A DNA stretch of 64,000 nucleotides, from contig CM055316.2 of NCBI GenBank assembly GCA_029255685.2, positions 71,687,237 to 71,751,236 of the forward strand, written 5' to 3'. The notes beneath the pieces were generated by a model. The model was given only the letters and a program-made list of their open reading frames with translations, ran no database searches and was not told where the DNA came from. A program made the position numbers and the translations under genes. This DNA comes from Silene conica (taxonomy: Eukaryota > Streptophyta > Magnoliopsida > Caryophyllales > Caryophyllaceae). Below are positions 34,176 through 46,109 of this stretch, piece after piece; the first letter of the stretch is position 1, and each line of letters begins with the position of its first letter.

Positions 34176-35106
34176 GAGGCCAACAAGAGTAAACGAGTAC
34201 CGTGAAGCATAGGGCATTGTAGGGGTGGAGAAGTTGAGAGCAAATGTGGTAATGTAGAGAGAGAGACGGAGAGAACAAACTTAGTTTTGATTGTAATGTT
34301 GTGTTACTCAAGCTTCGTAGCAAGAAAAAAGTGGAGCAATTGTACCAACGTCCAGAGAAGACTTGAGTGATAATATCTTAGTTCTTATTGCACTATCACT
34401 ATCGTAGTGCTTTATTGTATTTAATCGTGTTAAATAAAGTGAAGCTGGAAAAAAAACATTTAGTTTCTCAAGTCTCAACTCTTTCTTTGGCTGCCGCCTG
34501 CTGGGCACTTAATTGTACTTCGATTGCTTTTGTCTTTGTTTTGTTTAGACGAGCACTTTTAAACCCGAGCAAATCAAACTCGAGCAAATCGCACGGGTTT
34601 GTCATCTCAATTGTTATTATTATTATTATTATCGAACTTATTTATTTATTTTATATGATTATATGATTGTGTCTATACTAAGCCACACAGAATTTGGCTT
34701 TTAAAATAGGTTTTTTTTTCAAACACAAGTACACAACGATTAATTTTTTTTGTCCAAACACTATCCTTAAAAAAGGTTTGTCAAACAAAACCTTAATGTT
34801 TGATATAACAAAAAAGTTCGGTTGTTTGATATAACAAAAAAGTTTGGTTTGAAGTGTTATTGGACTCATTTGAAAGGTGGGAGTACAGGATTTCCGGGGT
34901 GGCAATATAGTGGACAAATGTGATCTTATGCTGGATCGATTGATGTGTAAAGTAAGACTCATTATAGAGGGGGTTGTAAATTTGGGTTTACAACGGGTGG
35001 TCGGGGTTTTCGCGGGTCTTTTAACGGGCTTATGATATTTGTTTGCTCTGAAATTTGAGATACAAGTAGAGAGGTGCAAGGTAAGTCGTAGTCGTGTTGT
35101 TTGTGG
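34176..35106. other. 3' flank of Di19 and intergenic DNA
   Basis: Holds the Di19 3' untranslated region, a (TTA)n run near 34615-34632, and AT-rich DNA with repeated (T)TTGATATAACAAAAAAGTT units at 34799-34845. No second gene is supported. Confidence 0.4.
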
Positions 35107-35755
35107 TGGGGCTGAGCAAAAAATCCGATGATCCGAATTGATCCAACATCCGATCCCTATCTGATCCAAATTAATGGATATCTGATCCGAAAAATGGTTT
35201 GGTTCGAATGCCCGTATCCGAAATATTTGGATATCGGATCAGATATGGATATCTGGCTTAAAAAATTGGATATCCGATATTCGAAAGTTATCGGATCGAA
35301 TATCAGATATCGGATTGGATATCCGATATCCGTGTAATATCCGATCCGTATCCGAGATTTGATCCATAAATATTAAATAACACTAACTAATTTCATCTCA
35401 CTCAATAACCGTCATTCACAAAACCGTAGATAACCCTCGTCTACAAAACCGTAAAGTTTAATTTCTTTTCATTACCAAAACCAATAATCAACAATTCCAC
35501 ATTCACAAACCCACATTTTCATTTTTATTACGCTATTTTTCTTTTTTATTACAGTTTTGACAATATATATTTACGTTGATCGGATCTCGGATATCGGATA
35601 ACTGATCCAATATTTTCGGATAGTTTCGGATACTAAATTTCGGATATCCGAACATTTCGGATTAGATCATGGATACTAAAATTTTGGATTTTCGGATCGG
35701 ATATCCGATCCAAAGTAGGGTTTCGGATCAGATACCCGATCCATACTCTGCCCTA
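35107..35755. mobile_element. hAT-type MITE rich in GGATATCCGAT-like repeats
   Basis: A 649-bp element with inverted ends TGGGGCTGAGCA and TACTCTGCCCTA, flanked by perfect 8-bp direct repeats GTTTGTGG (35099 and 35756), the hAT signature. Both subterminal parts (35125-35355 and 35575-35745) are dense arrays of GGATATCCGA/TCGGATAT motifs in both orientations, which could form many hairpins. There is no coding sequence. It is a different family from the 8.9/37.0 kb pair. Confidence 0.83.
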
Positions 35756-36221
35756 GTTTGTGGTAATTATTGGTGATAAGTGGTGGCTTAAGAGGAATGA
35801 TCTGGAACGAAAAATAAAACAAAGCAGGTTCTCACATGCGAAACACCCAAGTGACCGCAAATACCCGAAGTTGACGGAATCCGACCAAAATGATGTGTTT
35901 GACAATTTTTTTTATTAATGGTCGCGTTTGACAAACTTGTTCTTTAAAGTTGGTGTTTGGGAAAAAAAGTTTTTCAAAAGTTGTGTTTTGACAAAAAAAA
36001 AACACTTTAAAAAATCACTACAAAAATATTTATGATAATTTTTCGTCAATAATAGGAACATAAAATTAGTTTTAAATCCGCGCAAGTCATGTACTAAAAA
36101 TGGATAACTTTGATATAATATCATAACATGTGAAGTCATTTTATCCGACCCATAACCCTTCCCCATTACCCGTAAATCTGTGATGCATGTTTAATATCTT
36201 TCATGTTAGCCAACGATATCA
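35756..36221. other. Intergenic DNA left of the nested LINE
   Basis: AT-rich with long A/T runs (35905-36010). No gene. Confidence 0.35.
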
Positions 36222-36247
36222 TTTTTTTATAGCAATAAAGAAAAGTA

Positions 36248-38193
36248 TTACATTGTCCTAATGGCACTTTTTGCTCTATTATGAGCTCTTCTATTAAAGA
36301 CTCTTGGAATATAACTAAAACTCAAACAATGAAAGAAAGTAGCTTCATAAAAGAAATCCTCCAGAATATCTTCCACATGAAAATGCACTTGCTCAAATCC
36401 GAGCACCTGCAAAACATATAACTGACAGTCTGAAGCCAAAGCCACATGAGTAAAGCCTTGATTACGTACCCATTTTAACGCATGTAAAAGCGCCAAAGCT
36501 TCAGCCTGTATTGGAGATTCTGCTTTAGTTATCATGGAGGATCCAATCCCATTTTGTCCCTCCTCCACATCCGTAACCCATCCAAGTCCTGAATCAAAAT
36601 CTTCATTCCAGCTCGCATCCACAGTCAATCTTATCATCCCACATTCCCCTCCTCCCCCTATGATAAACCATGGAACCGACTCTCGAACCTCCTTCCTATA
36701 TATACATATATCATTATCGCGTTGACCGACGAGCTCTTCCCCCCCTTCCACACTCTCTTTATTTGCACTAGTACCCATACTTGATACTAGATTACTCTGT
36801 CTCTGAAAGAAAATGGGTGGAAAAACTCCCCCCCTAAAAACAGCATTATTCCTTTCAATCCAAATGCTCCATAAAACAGATAGAAAAGTAAGTAATCACT
36901 CTGTTTTCATAGTCCTCCAGCTTAAAAAGATAGTAAACCCAGTTCATAATCCATCTCCCTAAATCCTCATCTTTCTGATGTGTAACCTGAAATCCCAACA
37001 AAGATCCAGCTAGAGATGACAATGGATTCCGGATCCTACCCAGATCCACCAGACCCTATACCCAAGGGTAGGATATGGATCCCATTATTCGAGATCCTTA
37101 GGATCTGGATCAGACCCATATCCTTATACGAGTACGAGGGTCGGATCTGGATCCCACCACCAAGATCCAGATCCTACCCTTGGACCCTCTTTTAATTTCT
37201 ATAAGGGTAATTTTTGGATAGATTCGACCCTTCAAAGGTAGATCATGGAAATAAGGAATGAACTATTAGTGTTTATTTTGTTTGAACATTTTGTTTTAGT
37301 ATGAATTGTTGGAATTATAATTATTTTGTGGTTTGTAAATCTTATTTGTAAGTTGCTATAAGACTTTTTAACACTTTGTACACTCTTTTTGTTTCTTTTA
37401 GATTATGATTTTTAAACAAGTGAAACTAATAGAAGGTAACTCGATTAAAACATCGTCTCTAATTGACAAGTAAAAGTGAAATAGTGTATAATAGTGACTT
37501 GGTGCGGTTTCATTTGAATATATCGTTGGAGATTGACGGATCTGGATTTTACCCAGATCCTACCCAGATCCTTAGGATGCGGATATGGATCTACAAATTT
37601 CGGACCCTAAGGATAAGGGTAGGATCTGGATATACCATTTTAAAATGGATCTGGATCTGGATCCTATAGGATCCTGTCCAGATCCTACCCATTGCCATCC
37701 CTAGATCCAGCCCACAGTCTTGACGAAATAGGCCAGTCACGAAAAAGATGTTCCAAAGTCTCAACTGTCTCCGTTTCCCCCTAAACTTTGCATAGAGGAC
37801 AAACAATGTTCCCTTGTATTCCTCTTCTAGCAAAACCATCCCCAATCTGAAGCGTCTTAGTAAGCACTTTCCATAGAAAAACCTTCCATGAATGGGGTCC
37901 TGGTAATTTCCAAAGTTTCTTCCTACAGAAAGCCCTAATCTCATCATTAACCCTGTTTAAATCCTTCCATGTCCCTTTTTCCTTAAAAGCCAACCCATAT
38001 CCACTCTTCACCGTGTACTTCCCACATCGATTGAAGTGCCATAGAGGGATACTGCTCCTTCTTGCCCCACTGATGTGCATTGCCATAATTCTTTTGGCAT
38101 CCTTCTCCTTAAACACTCGAGATATAAACTCCTCATTCCATCTTCCAGTCCCTAATCTAATATCAGAGAGTCTCATATTCCTCAAAAAGCTCA
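36248..38193 (-). pseudogene. LINE RNase H and zinc-binding region (3' part of ORF2)
   Basis: On the minus strand from 38,193: SFLRNMRLSDIRLG leads into the reverse-transcriptase zinc-binding region (IPLWHFNRCGKYTVKSGYG, WKVFLWKVLTKTLQIGDGF, ...NIVCPLCKV). Then comes the break by the hAT MITE at 37,011-37,703, and then an RNase H domain (IRLTVDASWNEDFDSGLGW, AEALALLHALKWV, ALASDCQLYV, IPRVFNRRAHNRAKSA) ending at 36,248. Catalytic acidic residues can be seen in the RNase H part, but the frame is broken. Confidence 0.8.
37011..37703. mobile_element. hAT-type MITE, copy 2
   Basis: A 693-bp element with ends TAGAGATGACAATGG and CCATTGCCATCCCTA, flanked by perfect 8-bp direct repeats GATCCAGC (37003 and 37704). 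It is homologous throughout to copy 1 at 8945-9560, which is shorter. It lies in the zinc-binding/RNase H spacer of the old LINE, and the LINE text continues on both sides. Confidence 0.9.
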
Positions 38194-39588
38194 TTGAAGA
38201 GTTAAGAACGAATAAACACCTAAGAGGGGGAGGGGGTGAATTAGGTGTGACCTTTTTAAAATTTTAACGACAACTACACTTGAGAGACTTAATGATGAGT
38301 AAGTTCACAAGATGAGCAAAGTGTTCTATGCAACAGTATGATTGACTGTTACACAGAAACTTGGAATCGTTCAAGTTAGCGAGAATAAAGCGAAGAGTAT
38401 GTAAGTAAATAAACAAACAACCAAAGTTAAAAAATTGGTTCAGTCTCTACTCCGAGACCTACGTCCAACCGTTATTTTATTGATTGTTTAGAAATTTACT
38501 CCAACAACTAAACGAATACAAGTAAAATAACTCGCCAACCTACTCCGGTTGCATTTGCTCAAAGCTACTCCGCTTCAAGACTTGACTCAAACTTAAAGCT
38601 ACTCCGCTTCAAGAGTTTTTGGACGTTCTATCTCTGGTTTACAGGATCATAATCTCAGATGTTCACTTAAGAACGTGGAGATTTACATTTAAGATCTAAA
38701 CACGAGAATTATGGAACAAACTCATTATGTCACAGTGTAGCTTACTGATGCATGGAGATTTTCAGACCAAGTTTGAGAAAAACGTTTGAAGACTTTTAAA
38801 CTTAAAATGATTTTGCAAAACTTAAAGAAAGAACTTTGAAGGCTTAAGAGTTTTGCAGAATACTTCAATAAATGCTGTAAAAGCCTTAGCATTAAATGAG
38901 GCTAAGGGGTTTCTTTTATAGTACTTCAAATGTGGGTATTACCCAATGTGTACTTCCTTTGTACTTTTATCCATTGGATAATAGCTAGCCCACTTGACAA
39001 GCAAAAGTTGTTGTTTAGTTTTCATTGGCTTTTGATAAAGCAAATCAGATTTTTGTTTGTAAAATATCTTCTAATAAGATGCTTAGTACTATTTACATTT
39101 CAAATGTAAACAATTCATAAGTTCTTATTATTTTACGAAATGCGGTACACTACGAATAAGACGGGTTTTTACGCTTCAATTCGTGCGTGCCAAAAGAGAA
39201 GACGATTTTACAAGAAAATAGATTTTGACAATTATTTTCAGAAAACTAAAGTGACTGTTTTGCACATTACTTGAAAACATTTTTCTCGTACTAAAAAACT
39301 CCATGCGGTACAGACGCAACAGTCTGATGGACTGTTGCATGACAAAGTTAACACTTGATTTTAACGAGGATGTTCCACTTACTCTTACATTTGTGACTTA
39401 GGTTACAAGGGGATGTTCTTGACTTGTGTTGTTCTTCTTGATCATGTTTGAAACATAATGGATGATCTCTTTGTTGCCTTTGTTCTTCAATCCATTTGCT
39501 TAGCCTTGAATACTCAATTCATGCTGCTTAAGAACAAACAATTAATATTAACAAGGACTTGTCATCATCAACTTAAAATGTTCCAACA
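38194..39588 (-). repeat. Sirevirus 3' LTR (left copy)
   Basis: 1395 bp, TGAAGAG...TTCCAACA. It differs from the right copy at only about five positions that I noticed (for example GAATTATGG/GAATCATGG and CTCGTACTAAA/CTCGTCTAAA). It contains a TATA-like TATAAAAGAA on the minus strand at about 38911-38920 and two GCAACAGT/ACTGTT palindromes (38328 and 39316). Confidence 0.95.
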
Positions 39589-40004
39589 AATTCCCCCTTT
39601 GATGATGACAAGCCTAAAACATGTGATTTTTTCCCCCTAAACCCAAGGTCGGTCTAAACACCTAACATGATTGTTCACATATGATCAAGAGGTTAAAAAT
39701 TAATATGCCTTAGTCTAAGTAGTTCGTTCCAAGCATCAAGCTAAGACATATTCAAGGTGAACGTTAGCCTAAGAGTTACGGGACAAACAAACAACACATG
39801 TTAAAACCACATACTTCCCCCTCTTGACATCATCAAGGGGGGACTAAACACACCTGCAAAAGAGTTCACATGACATAGTTCATAGAAGCATAGTACTTAG
39901 AGTGCATAAAACAAAAACAACAACAAAATAAACAGTGTACTTAAGACAAGTTTTTGAAAAGCCACGGGAAGGGGGGTTAATGATTAGTGGGGATGGTTGA
40001 TTTT
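39589..40004 (-). promoter_or_regulatory. Polypurine tract and 3' non-coding region of the Sirevirus
   Basis: Immediately inside the left LTR, the minus strand reads CATCATCAAAGGGGGAATTT, the plus-strand priming tract with the typical Sirevirus sequence. Similar purine tracts recur at about 39631 and at 39811-39840 (CCCCCTTGATGATGTC), i.e. several tracts, as described for sireviruses. Confidence 0.75.
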
Positions 40005-41972
40005 TTAGGATGCAAAGCGCTCAAGAAGGTCTTCATTCATGTTTTTGAGCTCAGCCATTGCTCCTTTCAAGTAGCTCACGTCCTTGACCAGCTGCCCCAT
40101 AGTTTCAGCCAACTGATTCAACCGAGCAAGGACCTCTCGCTGATCAACATTCCCTCCCACTGTTGCTTGAGTTTTCTTCACCAAGACTCCATTAACCACG
40201 GCCATGCTCATCCTTGACAACAACCCCGTTGACATCTCATCACTCAACTTCTCCACAGGTGGGCTACCCTTTTTCACCACCCTCTCAGCAGAAAACACCA
40301 ATGACAGCCACATACCATATGGCACCACGAAAGTAGTGTCGAAAACACCGTTTTGGAAACCGGTGGCCGCTTCATGGATGCGGGAAAATATAAGGCGCGG
40401 AAGGTTGATGGGTTTGTGTTTAACAATATGGTGAATGAGGAGCATGTCAAGAAGAGAGCATCTCCCTCGGCTATTGTTGCTAGGTACTAGGTTGCGAAAT
40501 ACGAGGTTAAAGACAAAGCGAATTGGGGCGGGAAGTTCAATGGCATATATATTGGTTGGGCCCTCGGTTGCACTAGGACGAAGTACCTTGAGTACTTGTG
40601 CACTTGTAACCTCCTCCACTTCCCCCCAGTCACGTTTGGGAAACGTTGTCAACCCCACATCAGAGATCTCAAGCAACCCAGCAAGTCTCTCAATGGTAAG
40701 AACGAATGGTTTACGGTTTATCACAGCAGAAAGGGTACCCGAAGCAACATCAACTCTGACTGTTGCATAGAATTGGATGACTTCGGACAAGTACATGGGA
40801 CTATACTTGTCGAGAAGGTTCACCCAACCCTGTGCATACATAGCCTCCTTAAAATATTTAAAAGCGGGTGATGAATCATACCAAGACTTTCGATAGCGTC
40901 TTCCACTGTGAAAGCAACAGTTGAGGATACCGTGACATGTCTTCAATGTGTCCTCTGGCAAGTCAAGAGAGTTGAGATGATTAACCACATCATTTTTGAA
41001 GGCATCTGAGTAAGAGGACACGGCAAGAGCACGACAAGTGTTTGTAGGTGTCTTGTCCTCTAGGATTTCCTCATCTTCTTCCTCAAGAGAGGACAAGAGC
41101 TTCGAAGTTTTGGCCCGTTTTGCCATGCGGGTTTTGGACCCGGACCCTTTTCTTTTTGCGGTTTTGGTTGCTTTGGTGGATGGTTTTTCAGAGGGGATCT
41201 CATTTTCCTCTTCCTCTTCAGATATTACAGGTATCTTTCCCTTTGAACGGGTCTTGGATGAGGGTTCGGTAGATAGTGGGTCAAACATTTCCTCGAACAC
41301 CTCATCCGCATTCTGATTTCCTTCTTTTTCCTTTTCAACAGTGGTGTTCACTGTTTCATTTTCTTCCATATCCTCCGTATTTTTCTCCTTTGTTCCCACA
41401 CTTTCTTCATTCATTTCTGAGGTTTCTTTTTCTTTGCTAGCACTCATTTCATTGAGGGTTTCAACAACCTCATTTTCCTCTTCCTCCACAACCACCTTTA
41501 ATTTTTTCTTGGTTGTTTCCTTCTTATTTTTCTCCTTTTCCTTTAATTTTTTCATCTCCTCTTCCTTTTTCTTACTGAGATCAGCCATGATTTGATCAAT
41601 CTCATCACTTTCAGTGGCCTCATTTTCCTCGATATTTAAATCGGGGATGTCAGACCTTGCTCCTTCTTCGCTTTCTCTGACATTGGCATCCTTATTTTTA
41701 TCACCTTCTTCCTCCTCATCGGTATCGAAATCAACCGATGGGTCAAGTTGAAGGGAAATGGGTTCCCTTCGTCCCTTGCCACGCATCTTTCTACCCGTCT
41801 TTCCTCCCCTGACAGCCACCTTCTTACGATATTGGACGGTTTTGGTGGATTCAGAGGCGGTGGTAATGTTGGAGTCGGGTTGGGTGGACATATTTTTTCT
41901 TTTTGCTACAAACTTTGGATTAAAGGAATTTCTAAGATTTTGTAGTTCTCTTGCAAGGTTTTTAGGAGGCAT
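40005..41972 (-). CDS. Envelope-like ORF of the Sirevirus, intact
   Basis: A 655-aa uninterrupted frame between pol and the 3' LTR. The N-terminus is basic (FVAKRKNM, RKKVAVRGGKTGRKMRGKGR). Then comes a long acidic, Glu/Lys-rich coiled-coil-like region (about 100-300) with further basic clusters (KRKGSGSKTRMAKRAKTSK), a globular part (about 320-600: YKYFKEAMYAQGW-like, LAGLLEISDVGL, PIRFVFNLVFRNLVPSN, IHHIVKHKPINLPRLIF) and a C-terminal heptad region ending LKNMNEDLLERFAS. The globular part resembles the 'putative plant transposon protein' domain found in Sirevirus 3' ORFs. No clear membrane-spanning segment is visible, so 'envelope' is a positional name. The function is unknown. Confidence 0.75.
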   Translation of the reverse strand: MPPKNLARELQNLRNSFNPKFVAKRKNMSTQPDSNITTASESTKTVQYRKKVAVRGGKTGRKMRGKGRREPISLQLDPSVDFDTDEEEEGDKNKDANVRESEEGARSDIPDLNIEENEATESDEIDQIMADLSKKKEEEMKKLKEKEKNKKETTKKKLKVVVEEEENEVVETLNEMSASKEKETSEMNEESVGTKEKNTEDMEENETVNTTVEKEKEGNQNADEVFEEMFDPLSTEPSSKTRSKGKIPVISEEEEENEIPSEKPSTKATKTAKRKGSGSKTRMAKRAKTSKLLSSLEEEDEEILEDKTPTNTCRALAVSSYSDAFKNDVVNHLNSLDLPEDTLKTCHGILNCCFHSGRRYRKSWYDSSPAFKYFKEAMYAQGWVNLLDKYSPMYLSEVIQFYATVRVDVASGTLSAVINRKPFVLTIERLAGLLEISDVGLTTFPKRDWGEVEEVTSAQVLKVLRPSATEGPTNIYAIELPAPIRFVFNLVFRNLVPSNNSRGRCSLLDMLLIHHIVKHKPINLPRLIFSRIHEAATGFQNGVFDTTFVVPYGMWLSLVFSAERVVKKGSPPVEKLSDEMSTGLLSRMSMAVVNGVLVKKTQATVGGNVDQREVLARLNQLAETMGQLVKDVSYLKGAMAELKNMNEDLLERFAS

Positions 41973-42355
41973 TTTATTGAAGAGGGGAGATGGAGGGTGT
42001 ACGGTTTATGGTCGGGTGAGGAATGAGAGAGGTTGGCAGTTTCTTTTTGCTTTTGGATTTGTACAAAGAGAGTACAACTTGCATGGGAAATGAAGGGATA
42101 AGAGTAGGTGGTTATAAGTTTAAGTGTAGGAGGGTGTACTTTTGAGAAGGATGGTTGATTTGATTTGACAACACATTTAATTTTGAGTGGCTCAACAATT
42201 TAAAGTACACTATTCACTTTAATTGTGATTTTATTTTACATAGGTAGTACTACACATAACATTGAACATAGTTGATGAGTACTAATTTTTAGCATGCATT
42301 AAGTTATCTCCTCTAGTCAATCATGTAGGAGAAGTACGTGATTTTTCAATTTCGT
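41973..42355 (-). other. Spacer between pol and the envelope-like ORF
   Basis: About 380 bp without an open frame. A separate transcript, splicing or internal initiation would be needed to express the 3' ORF. Confidence 0.4.
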
Positions 42356-44816
42356 TTATATTTTGTCACGCAAACCAATTTCCGACCGAAGCCTTTCGAA
42401 TTGTTCTCTTTCCAACGGTTTTGTGAAAATATCCGCAAGTTGATCTTCGGTTCTACAAAAACTGAAGCATATATGGCCTTTTTCCACTTGATCACGTAGA
42501 AAATGATGTCGGATGTCTATGTGTTTGGTACGTGAGTGTTGTATTGGATTTTTCGAAATGTTAATAGCACAAGTGTTATCACAAAAAATAGGGGTAGTTT
42601 CGAAAATTAGACCGTAGTCATGTAATTGTTGTCTTACCCATAGAATTTGTGCACAACAAAGAGCGGCACTTACATACTCACTTTCGGCCGTGGACAATGC
42701 AACGGTGTTTTGTTTCTTTGAAGCCCATGAAATTATGCACGGTCCAAGGAACGTTGCAATTCCCGACGTGCTTTTTCTTTCCACGAGATCACCGGCATAG
42801 TCCGCATCCGAGAAACCTACAATATCAAGTTCAAAATGAGTTGGATACCAAAGATGTACTCCTTGTGTTCCAACCAAATACCTAAAAATCCGTTTTACGG
42901 CTTTGAAGTGTGATTCTTTAGGATTTGCTTGGAAACGAGCACATACACAAACACTATATTGTATATCCGGACGACTTGCGGTTAAGTAGAGAAGTGAGCC
43001 AATCATACCTCGATAAATCCTCTCACTTACACTCTTACCTTCTTCATCTTTGTCAATTTTGACTTTGGACATCATGGGAGTAGGCATTGGTTTTGAGTCG
43101 GACAACCCGAACTTATTTAACATCTCTTTTAAGTACTTTTGTTGATGAATCATTGTTCCTTGTTCATTTTGTTTGATTTGAAGACCAAGGAAAAATCCTA
43201 GTTCTCCCATCATACTCATTTCAAATTCGGATGTCATCAAATCAGAAAAATACTTATAAAGAACGTTATTTGTTGCACCAAAAATAATATCATCGACATA
43301 AACTTGTGCAAGCAACAGTTCAGTTCCTTGTGACTTAATAAACAACGTTTTATCAACCGAGCCTCGTGAGAAGCCGTTTTCAAGTAAAAACTTAGACAAT
43401 CTGTCGTACCAAGCTCGAGGAGCTTGCTTTAAACCGTAAAGTGCTTTGTCAAGTTTGAAAACATGGTTAGGAAATTCATTATTTATAAATCCGGGAGGTT
43501 GTTCAACAAAAACTTCCTCTTCAAGGTATCCATTTAGAAACGCGGTTTTCACGTCCATTTGAAAGAGTTTGATACCTTGAAAGGATGCAAAAGCTATTAG
43601 TATACGTATGGCCTCAAGTCTAGCTACCGGTGCAAAGGTTTCATCATAATCAATCCCTTCTTGTTGATTTCTCCAACATCATCAAGCTTATTGCGAAAGA
43701 CCCACCTCGTACCAATGACAGTACGTTGGGCAGGCCTAGGAACCAGATGCCATACCTTGTTACGTTCAAATTGCTCTAATTCTTCTTGCATTGCTGTGGT
43801 CCAGTATTCATCAGTCAAGGCCACTGTGAAATTGGTTGGTTCAATTTTTGAGATGAAAGAATGGAATGCACAGTAATTTTGGAGGGAGGATCTGGTTTTT
43901 ACTCCTGAATTGAGATCACTGGTTAGGTTTGATAGAGGATGTGAGCTTTGATGTTTCCAATTTTTGAGAACAAGTGGTTCGGGGGAGTTATTTGTTTCTG
44001 ATGCAACAGTAGAAGCTACTGTTGAATTTTGGGAATTTGTTGAAAGAGGACTTGGTTCTTCCTCTGTTTGTGTGGTGAGTTGTTGTTCCCTTTCCAAATT
44101 TCCCCATGAGGTGCTGGCTTCTTCTGTTGGTGAGGGAGTGTTAGTTCCCCCTGGATTTTGGCCGTTTTCCTCATGCAACAGTTGATCAGACTGTTGCACG
44201 TCCTCTTCCAGCACTTGATCCATATCACGACGGATCATGCCAATCTCAAAGTCATCATCATATTCATCTTTTTCATCCTGATCATCAGAAATAAACAAAC
44301 TTGATTCATCAAATATTACGTGTACGCTTTCCTCCATTTTCATGGTACGTTTGTTGTATATTTTATAAGCCTTACTATGATCCGAATATCCGACAAATAC
44401 TCCTTCATCACTTCGAGCATCAAATTTTCCAAGGTTGTCTTTTCCATTATTGTGAACAAAACACTTACTACCAAAACATTTTAAGTGTGAAATGTTAGGT
44501 TTTCTACCTCGAAGCAATTCATAAGGAGTCTTGTTTGACATTTTTCGAATCATAACACGGTTATAAATATAACAAGAAGTATTGACCGCTTCTGCCCAAA
44601 AATTTCTAGGAATCTTAGAGCTAATGAGTAAAGTCCTAGCCATGTTTTCCAAAGTTCGATTCATTCTTTCCACTACCCCGTTTTGTTGAGGGGTTCTAGC
44701 GGCAGAAAAGTTATGGCTAACACCGTACTCATTACAATAGTCATTGAAAGATGAATTCTCAAATTCGGATCCATGATCGGATCTTAATGAAATGAGTTTG
44801 TGTCCAAATTTATTTT
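42356..44816 (-). pseudogene. Sirevirus pol: integrase C-terminus, reverse transcriptase, RNase H
   Basis: Reading down from 44,816: the integrase core continues with SLRSDHGSEFEN (second Asp) and QQNGVVERMNRTLENMA (catalytic Glu), then the linker. Next is the reverse transcriptase (WHLVPRP, IGTRWVFRNKLDD, MDVKTAFLNGYLEEEVFVEQ, QVYVDDIIFGATN with the YVDD site) and RNase H (GFSDADYAGD, STAESEYVSAA, RTKHIDIRHHFLRD), to the stop at 42,356. A single-base loss around 43,655-43,665 puts the two large blocks in different frames; the intact RT/RNase H block starts at 43,558. Otherwise the catalytic residues are present. Confidence 0.9.
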
Positions 44817-44821
44817 GAGCC

Positions 44822-46109
44822 TGTTAGGTTTAACTAGTTGCTCATAAACTAATTTAGTCATACTAACAAAACCCCTTTTAATTAACCTTTAATTAACAAA
44901 ATAATAAACTCTTTTATTAGATCTTATGCATGCTTCTATATGCGGAAAGAGGAGAAAATGAACCCTTACACACGGTCCAAGAATATGCTAGGATGATCCT
45001 CCGAGTACCCAAATTAGAATACCTCCTCCGGATGCACCAAGACAATCCCTTAAGAACCGAACCCTTATTAGTGCTAGACAAGAAATCGGTTTTCTCCTTA
45101 AACTTATTCTAATCACTCTTATTAGAATAATATATGAATACTACTTTTAGTATAATTTTATTATCTTATAATATGTATTTTAGAGGTTGAACAATCTCTT
45201 CTTCTTAGTGAATATTTCGGCTAGGTTAGGAGAAGAGAAAAAATGAATGATTATCATATATACATATATATATCATGAGCATGCCTCTTTAATTATCATA
45301 TAAACTAACTTAAGCATGCTCACTTGGGAAGGGGTAGCCGGCTTAGGGAGTGTCAAAGAGGGAACAACTTGTGTTCTCAAGACATTAGGGTGTTTAACTA
45401 GGTTGGGGACTCAAGGATTATGTCTAACATAATCATTGTAGTGTGTTAAATACACTAATCACCCACACAACTAACCCCACTTAACCGTGCCACATAGTCC
45501 ATATTATGGACTTTATTTTACAATTTGTCAAATGTACAATTGTATAAAGTGTGACATCTTATATGTCATTTAGATATAAAATACTTTAGTACATTTGAAA
45601 TATGTAAATATTTATCCCATAAATATTATACATAATTAAATAAATCATATTTATTCAATTAACAAATAATTCGAAATTACCATTGTAAAATAATATTTTA
45701 TCGTCAATACGATTTACAACCTTTGTATTAATTTCAACCCAATTCATTCTAATTTCGATATCTTAAAATATCGTTTAATGTTTAACAATTGACACGTTTC
45801 AATTTTAAACATAAATCTTACATTAAGATTTAACCTCTAATTTCTCGATATACGAGTTTAAGGAATATGATCAAATCGTATCAATATACATTTGATCATT
45901 TTATCAATTAAGGGAATTGTCCTAAAGGTGTGACCTAAAGGGATCAACTGACCACCACCGTCATACGACAGTAATGTCAAACTCTAGCTAGCCAATCATT
46001 ACTGATTAATGTTGGTCAGTTGACTAATAATTCGTATCATCCCTTGCGCATTCTTGTTATGAGATTTAATTACGTGATCGCACTATTGTTGAGGACACAT
46101 TTCCCAACA
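44822..46109 (-). repeat. 3' LTR of the gag-only element (left copy)
   Basis: 1288 bp. I noticed only two differences from the right copy (CCAAGAATATG/CCAAAAATATG and GAGGGAACAAC/GAGGGGACAAC), meaning a very young insertion. Confidence 0.95.

Noticed and set aside
44930..45112. 60-codon frame present twice (also 51926-52108)
   Set aside because: It is a chance frame within the two LTR copies of the gag-only element, not a gene duplication.
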